Below are positions 24,483 through 32,839 of a DNA stretch of 43,740 bases, piece by piece. Position 1 is the stretch's first letter. Each line of letters opens with the position of its first letter. Below the pieces are notes generated by a model. That model did no database searches and was not told the DNA's origin. It worked only from the letters and a program-made list of their open reading frames with translations. The DNA comes from an uncultured bacterium. Lineage in GTDB: Bacteria; Verrucomicrobiota; Kiritimatiellia; RFP12; UBA3636. Made by a program: the position numbers and the translations under genes. Location of the stretch: the NCBI GenBank assembly GCA_902793555.1, contig CADBEF010000027.1, positions 1-43,740 on the forward strand. The letters are read 5' to 3'.

Positions 24483-24511
24483 ATTCGCACACCCCGGGAT
24501 TGTGGTAGATT
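24483..24511 (+). promoter_or_regulatory. Promoter-like sequence upstream of the helicase gene (distal)
   Basis: ATTCGC (24483-24488), 17 bp, extended -10 TGG-TAGATT (24506-24511). The TTGTGGTAGA context resembles the leaderless promoters elsewhere in the window, but no gene starts 7-8 nt downstream. It may have lost its gene. Confidence 0.4.
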
Positions 24512-24635
24512 CTTCCCCCGTCCGCGCGCAACGCGCGAAACGCCCCTTATGCCCCGCCGCCGCCCCCGCTCACTTCCCGCTTCCGGGCGAACGAGCCGCC
24601 CCGCCCGCCCTACGCGAGGACAAAGCGGTTTCCGC

Positions 24636-24664
24636 GTGACTTTCGTGGCGGGGTCTGCTAAACT
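24636..24664 (+). promoter_or_regulatory. Promoter-like sequence upstream of the helicase gene (proximal)
   Basis: GTGACT (24636-24641), 17 bp, extended -10 TGC-TAAACT (24659-24664), about 63 nt before the preferred helicase ATG. This is the best candidate promoter for the helicase-methyltransferase pair. Confidence 0.45.
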
Positions 24665-24727
24665 TGCTCGCAACGAAACGCATTGTCGATGGTTCGCCAT
24701 TTCTCGTTCCGTTTGAAGCCTTCCCCC

Positions 24728-27700
24728 ATGTCCAAGATCTTCGACAACATTGAATCGAACTTCGACTCCGGCCTCCACGACATCCTGACCAACGTCGGGG
24801 TCGAGCGGGCCGACTTCTGCGTCGGATACTTCAATCTTCGCGGCTGGAGGCTCGTGGCGGACGACGTCAAGGCCCTTCCCGGCGGAACGGTGGTGGAGAC
24901 GATCCGGGAAAAGGGACGGCCCGACCGCGAGATGCCGGTCCGTCGGCACTGCCGCCTTCTCGTCGGAATGCATCAGCCGCCGCAGGATCTTCTTCGGGCG
25001 CTCTATTCCGGTGAGGACGAAAACGCAACGCCCGATTCGGAGCAGTTGCAGCGCTGGAAGCGTTCCGTGCTACGCGATTTCCGGAAGCAGCTCACGCTCG
25101 GCGTGCCCACTCTCGCGGACGAAACGGCGCTCCGTTCCCTGCGGAACCAGTTGCACGACGGCCACGTCGCGGTCCGTCTCCATCTTCGCTTCCCCCTCCA
25201 CGCGAAACTCTATCTCGCCCACCGTCCGGGCGACACCTCGAATCCGATCATGTCGATCATGGGTTCGAGCAATCTGACCTACAACGGCCTGGTCCGGAAC
25301 GGAGAGCTCGACGCGGAGTTCGGCGATCCCGACGACAACCGCAAGTTCGCGGCCTGGTTCGACAAGCGCTGGAACGACCGCTACAGCCTCGACATCACCG
25401 AGGATCTCGTCGCCCTGATCGACGAAAGCTGGGCGAGCGAATCGGGGCCCACGCCCTACGAAGTCTACCTCAAGGTCGCCTACCACCTGAGCCGAGAAGC
25501 CCGAAGCGGCGTGTCCGAATACCATCTCCCCCGCGATTTCGAGCGCGATCTCTTCGACTTCCAGAAGACCGCCGTCCAGCTCGTCGTCCGCCATCTCGAA
25601 AAGAGGAACGGCGCGATGATCGGCGACGTCGTCGGCCTGGGCAAGACCATCACCGCCTGCGCCGTCGCGAAGTTCTACGAGGAAAGGTTCGGCACGTCCA
25701 CCCTCGTGGTCTGCCCGCCGAATCTGATCGAAATGTGGGAGAGATACGCCCGGGACTACGACATCAAGATGGAGGTCCGTTCCGTCGCCGCCCACCTCGA
25801 TCCGGCCCGCGAGCGCTACTACAAGCTCGTCGTCATCGACGAAAGCCACAACCTCCGCAACGGCGGCGGGCAGCGCTACGCCGGCATCAAGGACTTCCTC
25901 GCCTCCCAGCCGAGCAAGGTTCTCCTGCTCACCGCCACGCCCTACAACAAGGACTTCTCCGACCTCGCCAGCCAGCTCAAGCTCTTCGTCGACCCCGACG
26001 CCGACCTCGGCATCCGGCCCGAGGCGGCCATCCGCGAGGCGGGAGGCGAACGCGCGTTCGCGACCGCCCACCCCGACGTCGCGCTCGGCAGCGTCCGCGC
26101 GTTCGAGAACAGCTTCTCCTCCGACGACTGGCGCGACCTGATGAAGCTCTACCTTGTCCGCCGGACCCGGACGTTCATCAAGAAGAACTACGCGAAGACG
26201 GACGCCCATTCCGCCCGGAAATACCTCGAGATGCGCGACGGCACCCGGAACTACTTCCCCGACCGCGTCCCGCGGACCATCACCTTCCGCACGCGGCGCG
26301 GCGACATGTTCGAACGGCTCTACGATCCGATCGTCGCGGATCTCATGGACGAGCTCCGGCTGCCCCGCTACGGCCTCCAGAAGTACGTCGATCCCGCGGC
26401 CGCCGCCACGGCCGTCGACTTCGAGAAGCAAATCCTCGACAACCTCTCCCGCGCCGGCAAGCGCCTCATGGGCTTCTGCCGGAGCGGGTTCTTCAAGCGG
26501 ATGGACTCGAGCGGCGCCGTGTTCCTGATGTCCCTCTACCACCACGCCGTCCGCAACGCGATGATCCGCTACGCGGTCCGCAACGGCCTCGACATCCCCC
26601 TGCGCGCCGACGTCGAGCTCTCCGAGTTCTGGGAGGACGACGACGTCCCCGAGGGCGAACTCCGCTACGCCTTCCCGACCGATCCGGCGACCTACGAGAA
26701 GGAGGGCGAAGACGCCTACAACCGGCTCGTCGCGGGCGCCCCCGCCTCCGTCCGCTGGATTTCCTCCCGGTTCTTCAAGAAATCCCTGGCCGTCGACCTC
26801 AAGAAGGACGTCGACGCCATCCTGCGGATGCTCCGGCACTGCGGCGAATGGAATCCCGCCGAAGACGAAAAGCTCGGCGAACTCGTCGTCCTCGTCGCCG
26901 AGAGGCATCCCAAGGACAAGATCCTCGTCTTCACCCAGTACACCGACACCGCCCGCTACATCCGCCGCCAGCTCGAGGCCCGCCACGTCGGCGCGGTGGA
27001 CGAGGTCGACGGCGACACGGAGGACGTCGGCGAACGGGTCGCCCGCTTCTCCCCCGCGAGCAACAAGCGCCGCCCGTCCCCGGAGGACACCCGCATCCTC
27101 GTCGCCACCGACGTCCTCTCCGAGGGGCAGAACCTCCAGGACGCCCACATCGTCGTCAACTACGACCTCCCCTGGGCCATCATCCGCCTCATCCAGCGCG
27201 CCGGCCGCGTCGACCGCATCGGGCAGAAGGCCTCGCAGGTCCTCTGCTACTCCTTCTTCCCGCAGGAGGGCGTCGACCGGATCATCCGCCTCCGCGAACG
27301 CCTCAACGACCGCATCAACCGCAACGCCGAGACCGTCGGCTCCGACGAAGTCTTCTTCGAGGGCAACAAGCAGAACCTCGAGGACATCTTCAACGAGAAG
27401 GCCGGCATCCTCGACGAGGAGGACGGGGGCGACGTCGACTTCGCCTCCGAGGCCTACCAGGTCTGGGAGGAGGCCACGCGCGACGACCCCGCGCTGGCCG
27501 CCCGCATCCAGGACATGGCCGACGTCGTCTACTCCACCAAGGCCGCCGGCGCCCGCCCCCGCGGCGCGATCGTCTACGCCCGCACCAGGAGCGACTACGA
27601 CGCCCTCGTCTGGATGAACGCCGACGGCTCGGTCGCCTCCCAGAGCCCAAAGACCGTCTTCGACGCCCTCGCCTGCGCGCCGGATACGCCCGCCCTTCCG

Positions 27701-28093
27701 CCCCTGCCCGACCACCACCGCCTCGTCGCCGCAGCGCTGGAGAACGTCCGGACCTACGCCGCGTCCACCGCCACGGCCGGCGTCCTCGGCTCGAAGTCGT
27801 CCACGAAATACCGGCTCTTCAACTGCCTCAACGAACGGCTCAAGGAAGGCGCGCCCTCCCTCTTCGAGGCGAACCTCAAGGAAACGGCGGACGAAGTCTA
27901 CAGCTATCCCCTCAAGGAGTCCGCCAAGAACGCCATCGGAAAGATGTTCCACCGCCGCGACCCCGTCGGCGACATCGTCCAGGCCGCGCTCGAGCTGCAG
28001 CGCAACGGCGACCTGTGCGTCGTGCCCGACTCCGAGGAGGCCGTTTCCGCACGCCACGAGGCCCGCATCGTCTGCTCGATGGGCCTCGCCTAG
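24728..28093 (+). CDS. PLD-nuclease-like/SNF2 helicase fusion of a restriction or defence system
   Basis: A 1121-residue protein. The N-terminal 200 residues are phospholipase-D-like: RFPLHAKLYLAHRPGD (H-x-K) and IMGSSNLTYNGLVRNGELDA, as in PLD nucleases. A SNF2/superfamily 2 helicase follows: DFQKTAVQLV, GDVVGLGKTITACAVAKF (Walker A), VVIDESHNLRNGGGQRYAG (DESH box), LLLTATPYN, then motifs V-VI in ATDVLSEGQNLQDAHIVVNY and IIRLIQRAGRVDRIGQKA. The start at MSKIFDNIES is the family-like one; upstream TTG/ATG starts would add 13-15 residues. It ends 13 nt before the methyltransferase gene, so the pair is one operon. The likely role is ATP-driven DNA translocation with cleavage of unmodified DNA; DrmD of DISARM is a distant analogue. 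Confidence 0.85.
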   Translation: MSKIFDNIESNFDSGLHDILTNVGVERADFCVGYFNLRGWRLVADDVKALPGGTVVETIREKGRPDREMPVRRHCRLLVGMHQPPQDLLRALYSGEDENATPDSEQLQRWKRSVLRDFRKQLTLGVPTLADETALRSLRNQLHDGHVAVRLHLRFPLHAKLYLAHRPGDTSNPIMSIMGSSNLTYNGLVRNGELDAEFGDPDDNRKFAAWFDKRWNDRYSLDITEDLVALIDESWASESGPTPYEVYLKVAYHLSREARSGVSEYHLPRDFERDLFDFQKTAVQLVVRHLEKRNGAMIGDVVGLGKTITACAVAKFYEERFGTSTLVVCPPNLIEMWERYARDYDIKMEVRSVAAHLDPARERYYKLVVIDESHNLRNGGGQRYAGIKDFLASQPSKVLLLTATPYNKDFSDLASQLKLFVDPDADLGIRPEAAIREAGGERAFATAHPDVALGSVRAFENSFSSDDWRDLMKLYLVRRTRTFIKKNYAKTDAHSARKYLEMRDGTRNYFPDRVPRTITFRTRRGDMFERLYDPIVADLMDELRLPRYGLQKYVDPAAAATAVDFEKQILDNLSRAGKRLMGFCRSGFFKRMDSSGAVFLMSLYHHAVRNAMIRYAVRNGLDIPLRADVELSEFWEDDDVPEGELRYAFPTDPATYEKEGEDAYNRLVAGAPASVRWISSRFFKKSLAVDLKKDVDAILRMLRHCGEWNPAEDEKLGELVVLVAERHPKDKILVFTQYTDTARYIRRQLEARHVGAVDEVDGDTEDVGERVARFSPASNKRRPSPEDTRILVATDVLSEGQNLQDAHIVVNYDLPWAIIRLIQRAGRVDRIGQKASQVLCYSFFPQEGVDRIIRLRERLNDRINRNAETVGSDEVFFEGNKQNLEDIFNEKAGILDEEDGGDVDFASEAYQVWEEATRDDPALAARIQDMADVVYSTKAAGARPRGAIVYARTRSDYDALVWMNADGSVASQSPKTVFDALACAPDTPALPPLPDHHRLVAAALENVRTYAASTATAGVLGSKSSTKYRLFNCLNERLKEGAPSLFEANLKETADEVYSYPLKESAKNAIGKMFHRRDPVGDIVQAALELQRNGDLCVVPDSEEAVSARHEARIVCSMGLA

Positions 28094-28106
28094 ACCCCGC
28101 CACGCC

Positions 28107-31100
28107 ATGACCAACGACCAGTTCCTCGGATTCCTCCGCGCCGCCGATTTCAAGGGCCTCTTCCTCGAAAACGGCTGGGACAACCCGACGAGCCGCGCCC
28201 CGGTCGAAATCCGGACCGGCGAGACCGACTGGACCTTCCGCGAGGTCGCCCAGAAGAAGGGCTTCCGCGTCTATGCGTGCGCCGTCCCCGCGCTCCCCGA
28301 CTCCTCCGCCCGCCGCCTCCTCGACACGCGCCTGCGCAAGGCCGGCGAACACTACCTCTGCGTCTTCGTCTGCGCCTCCGAGCCCTTCCACCACCTCTGG
28401 ATGGTCCCCGTCAAGGCCGTCGACCGCCGCCACCTCGTCTTCGTCGAATACGTCCGCGAGTCCCAGGCCGGCTTCCTCCGCGGCAAGATCGAGGCCGTCG
28501 CCTTCGGCCTCGAGGAGACCCCCTCCATCGTCGACGTCATCGCGCGCGTCAACGCCGCCTTCCTCGTCAACTCCGAAAAGGTCACCAAGAAGTTCTTCCA
28601 GGAGTTCCGCAAGCAGCACAAGGCCTTCGTCGACCGCATCGAGGGCGTCCCGGACGAAAAGGAGCGCGAATGGTACGCCTCCGTGATGCTCAACCGCCTG
28701 ATGTTCTGCTACTTCGTCCAGAAGAAGGGCTTCCTCGACGGCGACCCGGACTACCTCTCCCGCAAGCTCGCCGAAGTCCAAGCCAAACGCGGGCGCGACA
28801 AGTTCTACGGCTCCTTCTACAAGCGCTTCCTCCGCGCCCTCTTCGCTGACGGCCTCAACACCCCCCTCGTCCGCCGCGGCCCCAACTTCGCCCGCGACTT
28901 CGGCCAGGTCCCCTACCTCAACGGCGGGATGTTCGATCTCCACGAAATCGAGCGGAGCCACCCCGACGCAGAAATCCCCGACGCCGTCTTTGAGAAGCTC
29001 TTCGCCTTCTTCGACCAGTGGCACTGGCACCTCGACACCAAGCTCACCGCCGAAGGCAACGACATCAACCCCGACGTCCTCGGCTACATCTTCGAGCAGT
29101 ACATCAACGAACGCGCCGAGATGGGCGCCTACTACACCAAGGAGGACATCACCGAATACATCGGCCGCAACTGCATCGTCCCCTGGCTCCTCGACGACGT
29201 CGCCCGGAAGTCCCCCGACGCCTTCAAGCCCGCCGGCTTCGTCTGGAAGACCCTCCGCGAAAGCGGCGACCGCTACATCTTCCCCGCCCTCCGGAAGGGC
29301 GTGGACGAACCCCTGCCCGACTACGTCGCCGTCGGCGTCGATCCCGCCGCGCCCGGCCTCCGCGAGCGCCGCGCCCGCTGGAACGAGCCCGCCGAAGCGC
29401 CCTTCGCCCTCCCCACCGAAATCTGGCGCGAGACCGTCGCGCGCCGCCGCCGCTGCGAGGAGGTCCGCGCCAGGATCGCCTCCGGCGCCGTCTCCTCCCC
29501 CCGCGACCTCGTCACCCTCAACCTCGACGCGCGCGCCTTCGCCGAGGACCTCGTCGCCGCGGCGCCCGACCACCTCTTCGTCCGCCACGTCTACGAATCC
29601 CTCCGCTCCGTCACCGTCCTCGACCCCACCTGCGGCTCCGGCGCCTTCCTCTTCGCCGCCCTGAGCATCCTCGAGCCCCTCTACGAACGCTGCCTCGACC
29701 GGATGGAGGAGTTCCACGCCGCCAACCCCCGCCTCTTCGAGAAGGAGCTCGCCGAGCTCCACGGCGCCTTCCGCAGCAACCGCCGCCACTTCGTCTACAA
29801 GAGCATCATCCTGCGCAACCTCTACGGCGTCGACATCATGTCCGAGGCCGTCGAGATCGCCAAGCTCCGCCTCTTCCTCAAGATGGTCGCCGTCGTCGAC
29901 GCCGACTTCTCCAAGCCCGACGAGAACTTCGGCCTCGACCCGCTCCCCGACATCGACTTCAACGTCCGCTGCGGCAACACTCTCGTCGGCTACGCCTCCC
30001 CGAAGGCCGTCCACGACGCCCTCGTCCCGCCCGACCGCCTCGCCCTCGACGAAGAGGAGTACAAAAAGGTCGAGGACAAGGCCGCCGACGTCTCCGACAT
30101 CTTCTCCCGCTTCCGCGCCCTCCAGCTCGAAGGCGGCGACACCGCCGAATTCAAGGAGTGCAAGAAGAGGCTCCGCAGGAAGCTCGACGCCCTCAACGAC
30201 CAGCTCGACAAAACCCTCGCCTCTATCTCCTACTCCGTCGACGGCGAAAGGAAGTTCGCCGCCTGGAAGGCCTCGCACCAGCCCTTCCACTGGTATTCCG
30301 AGTTTTACGACATCATCGTCGGCCGCGGCGGATTCGACGTCATCATCGGGAATCCGCCGTATTTGGAAAAGAAACAGATTGACTACGAACCAAAGGGCTT
30401 TGCCTCTTGGGACACGGGCGCTGTCCACGCCATCTGCATGGAACGGGGAGCGGAACTTCTCTCGCCGATGGGAACTTACGGCATGATCGTTCCGATGTCG
30501 CTTCCTTCCACGCAACGAATGAAAACCGTGCAGGACATTCTTGAGAAAGAACGTTCCGCATGGTACTCCAACTGGTCTTGGCGACCGGCAAAGCTATTTG
30601 AGACGGTCAACAGAGCTCTGACCATTTTCGTGACCTTGCCGGGCGCCAAGCCAAACACGTTTTCCACCAACTACCAGAAATGGACCGAGGACAGCCGGGA
30701 GGGAATCTTCGAGAAACTTGCCTATGTCGAAGTTCCCCGCAATCGTTCCGCCTGTTGGATCCCGAAATTGGGAGAACACATTGAACGGTCCATTCTTGGT
30801 AAACTGACGGTTTCAGAAAACAAGTGCCTATCCGGTTTTCTTCGACCATCAGGCGATAAGATTTTTTACCGAACAGATGGTGGACTTTATTGGAAAGTAT
30901 TCACTAATTTTGCTCCTCGGTTTGTTCTTAACGGAAACGAAGGACACAGTAGCCGCGAAACTTGGCTCGATGTGGAAGAAGGAACGGCAGTACTGCTCAT
31001 CGCCCTGTTGAGTAGCGATGTGTTCTGGTGGTGGTACACTATTGAATCAAACGTGCGACATCTTAATCCGTTTGATCTGCACAACTTTCCTGTTCCCGCA

Positions 31101-31370
31101 TCCTGTTTGCGCGATTCCTCGTTGCGGAAACTTGGGAAACGATATCTGGCCGACATCGTCCGTAACAGCACGATGCTGACACGACTTCAGAAGAAAACGG
31201 GCAAGACAGAAACACAATCATTCCGAATCAAGCTTTCCAAGCCCATCATCGACGAAATCGACGCACTCCTCGCAAAGCATTACGGTTTCACGGAAGAGGA
31301 GCTGGACTTCATCGTCAACTACGACATCAAATACCGTATGGGCGACGAACTCGCCGGCGCGGGAGAATGA
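28107..31370 (+). CDS. Eco57I-like N6-adenine DNA methyltransferase, mosaic C-terminus
   Basis: A 1087-residue methyltransferase. Long N-terminal region, then ERAEMGAYYTKEDITEYIGR (typical entry to the class), motif I VLDPTCGSGAFLFAALSILE near residue 505, a helical insert, motif IV VIIGNPPYLEKK near residue 748, and a C-terminal target-recognition half ending in a helical tail. It should protect host DNA by methylating adenine at the site recognised by the system. Sequence up to the NPPY codons is extremely GC-rich; directly after it (about 30355) codon use turns AT-richer and stays so for the next 4 kb. This suggests that the recognition half was replaced by recombination. Confidence 0.88.
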   Translation: MTNDQFLGFLRAADFKGLFLENGWDNPTSRAPVEIRTGETDWTFREVAQKKGFRVYACAVPALPDSSARRLLDTRLRKAGEHYLCVFVCASEPFHHLWMVPVKAVDRRHLVFVEYVRESQAGFLRGKIEAVAFGLEETPSIVDVIARVNAAFLVNSEKVTKKFFQEFRKQHKAFVDRIEGVPDEKEREWYASVMLNRLMFCYFVQKKGFLDGDPDYLSRKLAEVQAKRGRDKFYGSFYKRFLRALFADGLNTPLVRRGPNFARDFGQVPYLNGGMFDLHEIERSHPDAEIPDAVFEKLFAFFDQWHWHLDTKLTAEGNDINPDVLGYIFEQYINERAEMGAYYTKEDITEYIGRNCIVPWLLDDVARKSPDAFKPAGFVWKTLRESGDRYIFPALRKGVDEPLPDYVAVGVDPAAPGLRERRARWNEPAEAPFALPTEIWRETVARRRRCEEVRARIASGAVSSPRDLVTLNLDARAFAEDLVAAAPDHLFVRHVYESLRSVTVLDPTCGSGAFLFAALSILEPLYERCLDRMEEFHAANPRLFEKELAELHGAFRSNRRHFVYKSIILRNLYGVDIMSEAVEIAKLRLFLKMVAVVDADFSKPDENFGLDPLPDIDFNVRCGNTLVGYASPKAVHDALVPPDRLALDEEEYKKVEDKAADVSDIFSRFRALQLEGGDTAEFKECKKRLRRKLDALNDQLDKTLASISYSVDGERKFAAWKASHQPFHWYSEFYDIIVGRGGFDVIIGNPPYLEKKQIDYEPKGFASWDTGAVHAICMERGAELLSPMGTYGMIVPMSLPSTQRMKTVQDILEKERSAWYSNWSWRPAKLFETVNRALTIFVTLPGAKPNTFSTNYQKWTEDSREGIFEKLAYVEVPRNRSACWIPKLGEHIERSILGKLTVSENKCLSGFLRPSGDKIFYRTDGGLYWKVFTNFAPRFVLNGNEGHSSRETWLDVEEGTAVLLIALLSSDVFWWWYTIESNVRHLNPFDLHNFPVPASCLRDSSLRKLGKRYLADIVRNSTMLTRLQKKTGKTETQSFRIKLSKPIIDEIDALLAKHYGFTEEELDFIVNYDIKYRMGDELAGAGE

Positions 31371-31379
31371 CTTGACGAC

Positions 31380-31946
31380 ATGAAAAAACACGAAATCAAT
31401 CAAACGGTTGTTGATGACTACGAGCGTTATCGCCAAATACAATCGGAACAAAAGCGGATTGCAGACCCGACCTTTTCATTGACCAAGACCGAAACTCACC
31501 CGAGAAACCAAAGTGGCGATCTTCCCGTGTCTTTCTCGGAAATGGATGAAACGGCCCACTTGAATGTGGATCTTAATGTTGAGAAAACGAAAAGTTTCAA
31601 GTTTCGCCTGTTTTGTGATTCCTTCATGGAAGAACCGTGCTATCGCTTCGATTCGGACGGTTCGACACATGAGAACCCGACATCCCCCACAAGAACGCTC
31701 AAACAAAGAATCGTTCCAACTCCACATTTTCACTGTTTCGACGAACAGGGCCGGAACATCGCCTACCAGACCGAATCGCTCAAAGCAAATCAAGAGGCCT
31801 TGATGTCAAACCCTGGCGAGGCCTTCAAAAACTTTTGCGAGGAAGAAAACATCCGGTTGGATGGCGAACCTGAATTTCTCCAAGAGACGCTGCCGATTGG
31901 AACATCGGTTCTCGACGATCCGTTGGAAGGAGTGGAATTTCCATGA
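31380..31946 (+). CDS. Unknown island protein, DUF6978-like pattern
   Basis: A 188-residue hydrophilic protein (MKKHEINQTVVDDYERYRQI...). After a disordered N-terminus there is a compact segment FKFRLFCDSFMEEPCYRFDS, DGSTHENP, then VPTPHFHCFDEQGRNIAY and NFCEEENI. The order R-x-D..G..H-x-NP...PH-x-H...AY...F-C recalls DUF6978-type proteins, but I cannot verify this. The gene starts 9 nt after the methyltransferase and overlaps the DUF1828-like gene (ATGA), so those two are translated together. Low GC, like its neighbours. No catalytic function is evident, though the clustered His/Asp residues could bind metal. Confidence 0.55.
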   Translation: MKKHEINQTVVDDYERYRQIQSEQKRIADPTFSLTKTETHPRNQSGDLPVSFSEMDETAHLNVDLNVEKTKSFKFRLFCDSFMEEPCYRFDSDGSTHENPTSPTRTLKQRIVPTPHFHCFDEQGRNIAYQTESLKANQEALMSNPGEAFKNFCEEENIRLDGEPEFLQETLPIGTSVLDDPLEGVEFP

Positions 31947-32824
31947 ACATCATCGACATGAACGCAACAGCTCTGTTTCAGGAGATTCAAGCCGATTTCA
32001 ATTCGGCTTGGTCGATCAAGGACCGTCAAGGCACAATCGAATTCATCACGCCATATTCGAACTTGGGAGGCGAATTCGTTTCCGTTTTCCTGACGCGGCG
32101 GGAAAACGGGTTCGTTGTTTCCGATGGGGGAAAGATCCACGAAACGTCCGTTGAGCAGGAAGTCGATCTGAACCATCGGGCACGAATCCACTATTTGGAC
32201 ATGCTGCAAAAGTATGACATCAAGGAAACGACTCGGGGATCTGATAAACACGTCTTTTGCTACAAGGTTACTCAGGATCCGAAGATGTTGAGCGCCTGCA
32301 TCTACGATCTGGCCAGATTCCAGGAAATGGTCTCGAATGCCATTTTCCTTGAGACTCTGTTCGACATCGAAGAACCGCCTGAATCGAGGTATTTTGCAAA
32401 TCGTGTGAAGCGTTTGCTGAATGACAAAGCCCATGCCTTTTCAACGGACAAACAACGGTATGAACCATTCCGTGACGAACAGTTGAAATTCTGGAAATTC
32501 ACGACGGGCATCCGGAAAATCGGAACGCAAAAAGTATGGCTCGGAATGACCATCCACCGATCGTCGATGCCGGTTTTTGAACGAGCAGTCCATTCGGCTA
32601 CCTTCGGATTCATGTATGCTGTCAAAAAAATCCCGAAAGAGAATCTGTATTTGTCGTCGATTGTCGACAAGTTGCCGGAAGACATCGGGCAGGTTCGAAA
32701 AGTCGCTTTTCTTCAAGACGCGATGGATGGATGGAAAAGCGAATATGGCGCGACCAGTTTCACATACGAAGAAATCGACCAGATGAAGGGCATGGACCTT
32801 CTGTTTCCTGATCCTGCAGCCTGA
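31943..32824 (+). CDS. DUF1828-domain protein
   Basis: A 293-residue protein. Residues about 10-110 match the DUF1828 pattern: IEFITPYSNLGGEFVSVFLT, RRENGFVVSDGGKIHET. The rest (FSTDKQRYEPFRDEQLKFWK, LSSIVDKLPEDIGQVRKVAF) is alpha/beta and unassigned. DUF1828 proteins are common in phages and defence islands; their biochemical role is unknown to me. The start overlaps the stop of the 31380 gene with an AAGGAG site upstream, so the two probably form a complex or are needed in fixed ratio. A SEFIR/TIR gene follows 15 nt later, suggesting a three-gene unit. Confidence 0.65.
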   Translation: MNIIDMNATALFQEIQADFNSAWSIKDRQGTIEFITPYSNLGGEFVSVFLTRRENGFVVSDGGKIHETSVEQEVDLNHRARIHYLDMLQKYDIKETTRGSDKHVFCYKVTQDPKMLSACIYDLARFQEMVSNAIFLETLFDIEEPPESRYFANRVKRLLNDKAHAFSTDKQRYEPFRDEQLKFWKFTTGIRKIGTQKVWLGMTIHRSSMPVFERAVHSATFGFMYAVKKIPKENLYLSSIVDKLPEDIGQVRKVAFLQDAMDGWKSEYGATSFTYEEIDQMKGMDLLFPDPAA

Positions 32825-32839
32825 AACGAGTGTGCACAA

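Larger units (their letters stand above)
23992..24727. other. 736-bp region without an intact gene at the left border of the defence island
   Basis: Holds the divergent phosphodiesterase promoter, a hairpin, three plus-strand promoter-like sequences, a degraded ORF6N-domain fragment and a 14-bp palindrome. The patchwork suggests the scar of an inserted and partly lost element. I see no tRNA, integrase or clear att repeat. Confidence 0.6.

Noticed and set aside
24683-24727. Upstream TTG/ATG starts for the helicase
   Set aside because: The added residues (VRHFSFRLKPSP) are not family-like, and MSKIFDNIE is a natural N-terminus; they cannot be fully excluded.
25070-28183. 1037-codon minus-strand open frame opposite the helicase
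   Set aside because: Valine/glycine/glutamate-rich mirror of GC-biased codons with no domain motif.
24728-31370. Complete DISARM or BREX system
   Set aside because: No DrmA, DrmB, PglZ, BrxC or similar gene is present; only the helicase-methyltransferase pair is seen.
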